Shown here in pieces: positions 57,186 to 64,000 of a stretch of DNA of 64,000 nucleotides. The first letter of the stretch is position 1, and the number at the start of each line of letters is the position of its first letter. Both the position numbers and the translations under genes were made by a program. The DNA lies in assembly GCA_011032825.1 (NCBI GenBank), contig JAADJZ010000010.1, positions 930,001 through 994,000 of the forward strand, written 5' to 3'. The DNA is from Massariosphaeria phaeospora. Its lineage: Eukaryota > Ascomycota > Dothideomycetes > Pleosporales. Under the pieces are notes generated by a model. That model was not told the origin of the DNA, did not search any database, and saw only the letters and a list, made by a program, of their open reading frames with translations.

Positions 57186-58458
57186 TTACATTGCTGGCCA
57201 AGTGTGGAGGCAAGTAGCGCAAAACAGAGGCGTTCGAAAGAGGTCTAGTGGCCCATGGAATATTTGATCGAAGTCAAATATTTGAACGACTTCAATAGCT
57301 GACAATCGATCTTCAGGTGCGCGAAAGAGCATCCCCTTGACTGTCTTAGAGAAACTTGCTCCCGACAACAAGTCAATGTCAGTGAAGACTCCCAGCTCAT
57401 AGAAATGGTCTAGATGTTCGTGGAGAGGTTTTCGGAGGAGCTCATCCATACGTGCTGATGGATATAGCGCAGCTATTATCTCAATATACACGCAGCCCAG
57501 CGAGAAGACATCGGATTTCGTGTTTCGCCGGTTCCAATCCACAACCTCGGGAGCACAATATCTCCTCGTAAATGCCTGTGGGCGACCGGTGGTAGTACTT
57601 CGTTCATCTTGGCCAAAGTCTTAAGGAGATGCCGAAATCGGTGTACATGACATTATCTCCGTGGACAAGGATATTTTGAGGTTTGATGTCTTTGTGCCGT
57701 ACAGTTTGTTTGTGCATGAAAGCTAGGCCTGAGGCAAGACAGCCAAATGCTTTGACAAGAGTCCGGGACTTAATGTTGCGCTCCGGAATCCGAGCGTCTG
57801 TATCGCTACTGTGTCCATCTCGGTAGTCCTGTAGGAAGGCTGCTAGATCGCCGCCGTCCGCCACTGGACGAAGGATGAAAGCCAACTCCCTTTGAGCGAT
57901 ATAGGTGGCATGTATCTGGATGATATGATGGTGGGTAGCAAGCCGGAGCATGATAGCCAACTCGTTGTGGAAACTTCGTTTCGCTTCTTCCATGTTTGGG
58001 GCGTAAACATTCCTGAAAATCTTGCGAGCATACACTGACCCCGTATTGGTGTCTCGGACCATTTCGACGCTGGCGCTTGCCCCATGACCTAGATTCTTGA
58101 CTAGGACGTATGGAAGCAAATCCTTATTCTGGACATCAAGGTGATCACCTTCTTGGACTGTGAGGATGGAGGATTTTGGAGGAAATCGTTGAGCACTTGG
58201 AAGTTGTTGGAATACTGAAACCGACTCGTCCATGGCTGTATTGAATTCATAAGCGCGTGGGGGCTCGTTTTGATTCGAATCTCTAGATGTCCTTATCCGA
58301 TCATCGGTTCTCCTGGAAACTGGAATCGGCCGATTCACAAAGATGTCTACTTCATCGGCGCGTCCTGATGTTTTCTCTTCGAATCCTCTCTCGGCATTCT
58401 TGATCACAGCCTTTGATATCCCGTATCCAGGCACGAAGTAACTGTTGCGTGCGGACAT
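57186..58458 (-). pseudogene. Protein kinase with a one-base frameshift between DFG and APE
   Basis: The first frame, 58458-57604, starts MSARNSYFVPGYGISKAV. It has the glycine loop GHGASASVEMV, the ATP-site Lys in YARKIF, the catalytic loop RHKDIKPQNIL (HKD in place of HRD) and TDFGIS, then runs into a stop at 57604 after LRLWPR. The other frame resumes at once with GQDERSTTTGRPQ, YCAPEVVDWNRRN, KSDVFSLGCVYIEII and a C-lobe ending FCATCLHTWPAM. An extra A in TTAAGAC (plus 57621-57622) accounts exactly for the break; no intron borders fit. The kinase resembles an expanded fungal group with a divergent C-lobe. Either it is a recent pseudogene, whose rest is undamaged, or the base is an assembly or sequencing error. 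Confidence 0.75.
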
Positions 58459-59362
58459 ATTAACTTTGGAAGTGGCAGCAACTTCTCTGCCCTGGCACTA
58501 GCTACTCGGGTATTGTCGCTTCTCGCTGCATGAGCAATCTAATCGCGGATGAGACGTAGTCTCAACGGAAGGGTGTAAGACTCGTAAGACCCGATCGACG
58601 TTGAGTTAGTGAAAGGCTGAGGCTGAGGCTGAGACTGAGCTGGACAAGAAGTAATGCATGATGACAACCCATGCTGCAGGTCTGATTGGTCAAAATTCTC
58701 AAGATATCTGGACTGAAGACATTCAATGCTCACCCGCCAGATAATTGACGATAGGTCTTCCTCATAGTTCTTTCTCCTTGTATGAGCCCGGGAGTGATAT
58801 CACCGACATACACGACCTTGATGTACTGTTGCCGCATAAACAAACCGTGTTGGTAGGAATAGTTGTGCATGCCATAATAGGCTATAGATAAGATTGAGAT
58901 CGCAACTAATGAGTTGAGGAAGAGATGAGACGGTCGTATGTTGAAAAGTTCGGGAAGGTACATCTCGCGCTAGGACATGACTAATCCGATCAAACACAGT
59001 TACATCACGAATAAGAATAATGTCACGAACGACCGGCATTGAAACCTACGATTTCTAGGTGATTCGGAATAGATTTTCAATCTCTTCTGTTGTACCGGTA
59101 ACCCCATTGTCTACCTATGTTTTACCAATAGCTTCGTCCATGTTGGATCTACTGTTACAATAAAACGCCAGGTATTCATGCCCAGTCCCCGCGTCGTAGT
59201 GTACACCCCATCAAAGTACAAGACCTAAACTCCTCCAGATGCAAAAACCAGACTGGATGCTATGGACTCATCAGAGAAAAGTCGTTTTTCGACGTCGATA
59301 AGCGGGCCGCTCAATATAACGCTTCGAGCTTCCCCACTCATCTTCTATCTTCATCGGAGACC
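58459..59362. other. Intergenic stretch with a short hexamer repeat
   Basis: Promoter side of the kinase and 3' flank of TFB2. It contains GGCTGA three times plus GACTGA at 58615-58638. Other ORFs are short and motif-free. Confidence 0.5.
58615..58638 (+). repeat. GGCTGA hexamer array
   Basis: Three perfect GGCTGA copies and one variant (GACTGA) in tandem, upstream of the kinase pseudogene start. Confidence 0.85.
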
Positions 59363-60952
59363 CTACTTTTGGCTCTTCTTCTTAAGATACGAACTGATCT
59401 GGTCCACTCGATCCACGAAACACATCCTTCTCGCATCGTTCCGCCAGATTAGTACGCCCAAGCTCTCGGCATAGGCCGCCAGGTCGCGATACTCGGCATC
59501 GCTCGGGAAGTCCTTCATAAGGAAACCGTTCGTCGTCTCCACACGCTCGCCCTCATACTCCCAGAGCCGGATCTGGTCCATAACCGTAGGCGGTAGGTAT
59601 GGGTTGTTCTTCTGCATTTGCGGGTGCGCGTGAGATGTCAGATAGGACAGGATTTGCGCGGACGAGATTCCGAGTTTGACGGCTCGGGTGATGGACTCTT
59701 TGGTGAGTTTGCCTGAGACGAGGTTAGGGAAGCGGGTGGTGAGTTTGGTGAAGAGGGAGAGAATGGAGATCTGTAGGAGGGAGTCGGTGTAGGCGTAGAG
59801 GCGATAATTCGTTTCAACAATGATAAAGCCGGTGTTCGGGGCGGAGCGATGGGAGACCTCGTTCGAGATAGCCTTGTTGCGGAGGGTGCTTGAGGTGGAG
59901 AGCATACCAGCGTCTGAGGTTAGAGTTACGGCGAGACGGGTTGGGTAGAAGGTTTTGGCCTTTTCGTTGGAGCGGTAGATGATACCGAAAGCATAGAGGT
60001 CCTCGAGCATCTGCAGCTGGGTGGCGCTGAGAGTTGAGATTGTGTAGTCCTGTCCCAGTTCAAGAGAACCGAGCATGAAGAGGAAAGATAGAACATCGGT
60101 TTCGGACATTCCGAGCTAACGGTTCATTGCCTGGTTAGCGTTGGCTTGAAAACATCTGTTCTTTAGAAAAGTAATGATGACGGGATTGAAAAACGAGCAG
60201 GAATATCGGAGAGACGTGAGTTGGACTTACCTGATCCGCATGCTTCAAGTACACAATCAAGAGACTCCACACTTGCGCACTTGTCTCTTGTAGCACGAAC
60301 GTAAAGCCAGCCCTCGTGATGCTGACCCTAGCATGCGTCGACTTCACGAATTCGCCCAAGCGAAGCAGCGCCTTTGTCCCCTCTCCTACATCCCGTCCCA
60401 GCGCATTACTCGATGAAAGTCCCACCGTACTGCCCACCATATAGAAAAGTATGTTCTCCCACTGTCCCTGCGCGAACTCGTCCAGGAAAGCCACGGTGAC
60501 TTTGTCTGGATCCGTTTCGCTTGACGGCACACCAAACGACCTGTGGCTACCAGAGCCTTCCAGCGCCTGGCGGAGCGCCCGCGCAAAGCCTTTAGACAGC
60601 TCATACGAGTTCTGGCGCGAGGCATCTTGCTTGAGGACGACGATGTGCAGTTGCTCGAGAATTGAGATAGATTTGTCTTTATCTGAGCGCGCGGTGGGAC
60701 GGAACCAGGTATCGAGGTCCTGAGCGGAGAGCGACGAGGGCATGTAAAGCATGGCCATTACTAGCGACTTCGCTATTCGCTGTTAGCTTCTCTGTCTTTC
60801 ATGTCTGTGAAAGAGAGTGTGGTCTTACCTAAGTGCGGTAACATACAGCGAAATATTGCTAGTACAGTAGAAGGCTGCTCATACAACTTCGTATGCGTTT
60901 GCCGGGGAAGCAGCTCGAGGTATTCGAGTGCTTGGGATGAGGACGCCGACAT
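59363..60952 (-). CDS. TFB2: TFIIH subunit Tfb2 (p52)
   Basis: Three exons on the minus strand: 60952-60829, 60772-60231, 60115-59363, with introns of 56 and 115 nt; 472 residues. Tfb2 is the TFIIH core subunit that anchors and stimulates the XPB-type helicase in transcription and nucleotide-excision repair. It begins MSASSSQALEYLELLPRQTH. Family blocks are LYEQPSTVLAIFRCMLPHLA across the first splice, VAFLDEFAQGQWENILFYMV, TRAGFTFVLQETSAQVWSLL, FIIVETNYRLYAYTDSLLQI and GKLTKESITRAVKLGISSAQ. The C-terminal Tfb5-binding region (GFLMKDFPSDAEYRDLAAYA ... LIWRNDARRMCFV) is also present. It ends KKKSQK. The gene is divergent from the thioesterase gene over only 215 bp. Confidence 0.95.
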
Positions 60953-61167
60953 CTTGTAAGATGTGGGTAGGTTGTAGCTTAATCCCTTAATATCATTATC
61001 TGGGTAGTATTATGTGGACGGGACGCCTTTCAGCGCCCATGAGAGAAGAATGTGAACGACGGGTGAAGTTGTCGAACGCGACCAAATTTGCCAAGCGCGC
61101 TTAACGAACTGCCGAGCGGAGGGATCACTACATCATTGTTCAACCAACGAAGAGAGAAATTGAAAAA

Positions 61168-62099
61168 ATGCCTGCCCTCAAGTTCGTGCGAGCCGTAAGC
61201 CTATAATAACTACAAAAGTAGAGTCCATTGATATCTAATCTATTGACTAGGTCTGGGAGTCGTTTCGAGCATCCTCAGGCTTAGAACCTCGGTAGCAACT
61301 GTCCATGTCCGGAATTGGCTCACAGTTAACACGCTATGGATTCCTAGATTGCTCGATGGTGTAGGTCTTGAATCTTCTTTCCGAACACATCATCGGATTC
61401 TTAGTGGAGTAAATGACGCTTGTTACAACGAACGCTATATCATATGGACGCGGAGCTGAACCTCTACACATGGGAATTACTAGACTTTTCTTATGATCAA
61501 AACTAACATCTCCCCCCAGCTCCGCGTAACCCACGCATCCCCCGGCCGTGTCCGCTTTGAACTCGAACTTCAGAAAGAGCATACAGTCAGTAACTTCACT
61601 CGACTTACTTCTGACACTAACTCCCCTCCACTCCCCACTAACATATCTTCCAGAACCGACTCAGCATACTCCATGGAGGGACTATCGCCAGCATGGGTAT
61701 TCCACCTTCCCACAGTCGCAATACAGGTTAATGTCTAACGCTCGACAGTCGACCTCGGCGGCTCACTAGCCGTAGCCTCGCGCGGCCTCTTCGCAACCGG
61801 CGTATCGACCGACCTTAATGTAACCTATCTTTCCTCCGGCGGCAAGATCGGAGACCTCGTAAAAGCAGAAGTGACCTGCGATAAATGTCAGTTGACTTAC
61901 TTGCTCTTCTAAACATCTGTTAGGTCATATACTAATGTACTACCTAGTCGGCAAGACCTTGGCCTTCACGTCGATCCAATTCAAGAACAACCAGGACGAA
62001 GTATTCGCGCGGGGAAGCCACACGAAATACATCGCCATAGCGTGGAAAGACCCGAACAATATCGTTGAAGAGCTGACACCCAAGAGTGAGAATAAATAG
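61168..62099 (+). CDS. PaaI-like hotdog acyl-CoA thioesterase, one exon unresolved
   Basis: Exons seen: 61168-61194 (MPALKFVRA), 61251 to about 61297 (VWESFRASSGLEP), then 61520-61585, 61654-61696, 61749-61886, 61948-62099, all with GT-AG borders. The last four give LRVTHASPGRVRFELEL, NRLSILHGGTIASM, VDLGGSLAVASRGLFATGV and LAFTSIQF ... ARGSHTKYIA. The HGG-x-D-like motif (LHGGTIASMVDLGG) is the catalytic signature of ACOT13/PaaI-type thioesterases, which hydrolyse acyl-CoA as a tetrameric hotdog. The segment 61298-61519 should hold about 8 codons linking GLEP to LRVTH, but no exon there fits in phase without a stop. The gene may use an unusual splice site or carry a mutation. Otherwise it has normal length (about 160 residues) and is divergent from TFB2. 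Confidence 0.8.
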
Positions 62100-62551
62100 T
62101 AACCAGTTAAGTTGATTAGAGTATGTACAGACTAGCCTGCCGCATTGAAGATCGAAGGGATGAAAGATTTCCCTTACGAAATCTCAGTGATGCGCAGTAG
62201 CCTGTTTTTCGTATGCATCCTTGTTGTACATTTGCAGCCGTGAAAAATCTTCCGTACAAGCTACTAAGCCCGACTTTTGTCAGGAATATTATCCCAGAAG
62301 TCGATCCTAGCTCCGCTCGTCCAAAAGTAAGTATGAAAGCATCCGAAAGACCGTCGAAACCACTAAACCGCTAGGGTTAAACGATGGCACGACGAACTAA
62401 AACCCCAACCACCATATCATACACATGCTGTCATTTTGTGACTTCTCGTTCGTAGCTCCTTCGCTGTCATTTGGTGGGTATCGTTTTGTCATCATCATCA
62501 ATCATATCGTACTTTTGAGGTATCCATTTTCTCCTATTGCAGTTCATGGCA
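62100..62551. other. Intergenic stretch between convergent genes
   Basis: 3' flanks of the thioesterase and the Ser/Pro-rich gene. A single TAGGGTTAAA near 62372 is not a telomere array. Nothing else recognised. Confidence 0.5.
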
Positions 62552-63947
62552 TCAATGGCTGCCGCATGCTCCCGACTGAGTGTCTTCAGTCTTGTTCCAA
62601 CCTTTTCCCTTCAGCAAGTTCACAATGCTACTCTTTCGTGGCGTCAGCTTCCTCACAGCTCGACTGATCGGTCCATGTCCTTCTTCTTTGGGAGGCGCAA
62701 TGTTTTCGTACTTGAGTTTTCGAGTCGCCAAGGGGTCAAGCATCGTGCTGAGCAAATCGTGATCCAGACGGTATTTATGTTCGAACTCCTATGTCATGTC
62801 AGAATACCCACTTGCTCGTCGACGATTATTCACTTACCCAGAGACTATCTGCTGCCTCATCCGTCATGCAGGTGTCACGAAGCTGGAGGAAAATGTAGCA
62901 TTTGGCGAGATTTTCCTGATTTAACGTGCACTTTCCTAAAAGGCCTTCTGGTTTGTAGTGTGGATTTACCTGCGCTATCGAGACTTCGGTGCGCCAGCGA
63001 TCGTATTTTGCAGAGAAACGACCGGCCCACCAGATGGGAGGCTTTGGCTCGGTAACCTGCACGATGGGAGAACCATTAGCGACGCTCTTATATTGACGGT
63101 CTAGGATCGACCATGGGCGGGCAAGTGGACTTCGGACGCTGACGAACTGCGGTAAGACCACTGCCGCATCAGGCGATTCATCAGGGACAGCATCTTCCGC
63201 TGCCTCCTTTTCCTCTTCAATTGGAGCTGTTGGTTGGTTGCTACCAAAATTAACTGCAAATGGTGCAAAAACGGACTCCCGCAAATAAAGGCCGGGGTTG
63301 TTTACCTTAGGCACACTCTGCTCTTGTCCATGCTTCACAGCAGGAGCTGGCGAGGGGGGTGTATAAGATACGGGGGTCTGGTCTGGTTTCGTTTTTAAGA
63401 GCACCGGCATTGATGGAGACCGGAACTTTTCTGGGATAGGAGGCACAGGTATGGCAAGTTCAGAGGGTCTCATCATGTGGTGGAAAGTAGAGGAACGAGG
63501 AAGTCTCACCTCATCATACGGACCAACCACAGACGTTGACGATGTACCCTCAACGTTGCGCACAGATGCAGCTGTGAGCGTCCTCCTATCCAGGTTTTTG
63601 CTCGAGCTCATTCGTGGCAAAGCTAATTGCGCAGCTGCAGGTTCACTTGCGGGTGGAGTCGGGGCACCAACCGCACCCATCAGTCGAGGCTGAGCGATGA
63701 AGCTGCCGTTGAAATTGCGGGACGGATTCACCGGTTGAAGTATGCTCGGCATGTTGTCTTGAACTCGCTTGGCCGTCGGTGGTGTGTTTGTCTCGAGCGT
63801 TGGGCCGAGTCGCTCACCTGTTGCCAGAGGCGTCGGACGGCGAGCTTGTCTGTTTGGCCTATGGGAGTTCCCTGACCCAGCTGAGACTGGAGTAGGCGAT
63901 GCTGCCAGACTCTCCCGTTTCGAAGGGACCTCCGGTATCCGCGACAT
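62552..63947 (-). CDS. Ser/Pro-rich protein of unknown function
   Basis: Two exons on the minus strand: 63947-62838 and 62788-62552, with a 49-nt intron (GTAAGT...CATAG); 448 residues. It begins MSRIPEVPSKRESLAASPTP. The first 270 residues are Pro/Ser/Thr-rich and probably disordered, with short hydrophobic-proline clusters (ELAIPVPPIPEKFRSPSMPV). The C-terminal third is folded-looking and charged: IWWAGRFSAKYDRWRTEVSI, LAKCYIFLQLRDTCMTDEAA, then EFEHKYRLDHDLL across the splice, and a basic tail (SRAVRKLTPRKSSIVNLLKG). I do not recognise a named domain, although this C-terminal block looks conserved enough to be a fungal family. A further upstream exon cannot be excluded because the window ends 53 bp beyond the start. 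Confidence 0.72.
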
Positions 63948-64000
63948 TCTACGATTCTCACGGTTGGCTGCTGGAATATTCTCCTTGGCTGAAGGTCGTT

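Noticed and set aside
62365..62380. TAGGGTTAAA resembling a telomeric repeat
   Set aside because: Only a single unit is present; it is not an array.

Overview
The window is nuclear DNA of a filamentous ascomycete (Pezizomycotina), most likely a dothideomycete. The evidence is short GT-AG introns of about 45-85 nt in nearly every gene, branch points of the CTAAC/CTGAC type, densely packed genes on both strands, and products such as a Yip1, Paf1, Tfb2, Erg25 and Bcs1 together with fungal-only families (DUF2458, EthD, OPT transporter, STAND N-terminal domain). Gene models were built by hand from reading frames and splice signals; they are predictions without transcript support.

Left part (1-20.2 kb): gene-poor and partly decayed. 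It begins inside a STAND/NLR-like gene on the minus strand. Next is a Gde1-type SPX-ankyrin-glycerophosphodiesterase gene with a 4-nt microexon and a late frameshift caused by a tandem CCCA duplication, followed by a clearly degenerate patatin-like phospholipase. Apart from a Ran1-type protein kinase (11.4-12.8 kb), nothing convincing was found in 5.0-11.4 kb or 12.8-20.2 kb; the latter includes a GC-rich island whose long overlapping ORFs do not look like protein.

Middle part (20.2-43.3 kb): compact housekeeping genes, many in divergent pairs. These are an F-box-like protein; DUF2458 protein / COX14; a small cysteine-rich membrane protein / NOL8-like nucleolar protein, divided by an 8-bp minisatellite; two low-complexity or coiled-coil unknowns; eIF3 subunit L; a nitrilase-superfamily hydrolase; an EthD protein; an RRM protein / BCS1; and a large oligopeptide transporter.

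Right part (43.3-64 kb): a tRNA gene split by an unusually long intron (about 180 nt), then ERG25, PAF1, a UFD1-zinc finger-AZUL protein divergent from an F-box-like protein with two possible 3' ends and an RNA hairpin over a splice donor, YIP1, a protein kinase with a one-base frameshift between DFG and APE, TFB2 divergent from a hotdog thioesterase, and a Ser/Pro-rich unknown.

The genes do not form a single pathway; they serve lipid and sterol metabolism, transcription, translation, mitochondrial assembly and ubiquitin turnover. No biosynthetic cluster, CRISPR array, intact transposon or clearly new multi-gene system was recognised. The most unusual signals are the long-intron tRNA, the splice-site hairpin in the F-box gene, the 4-nt microexon and the group of broken genes at the left end.
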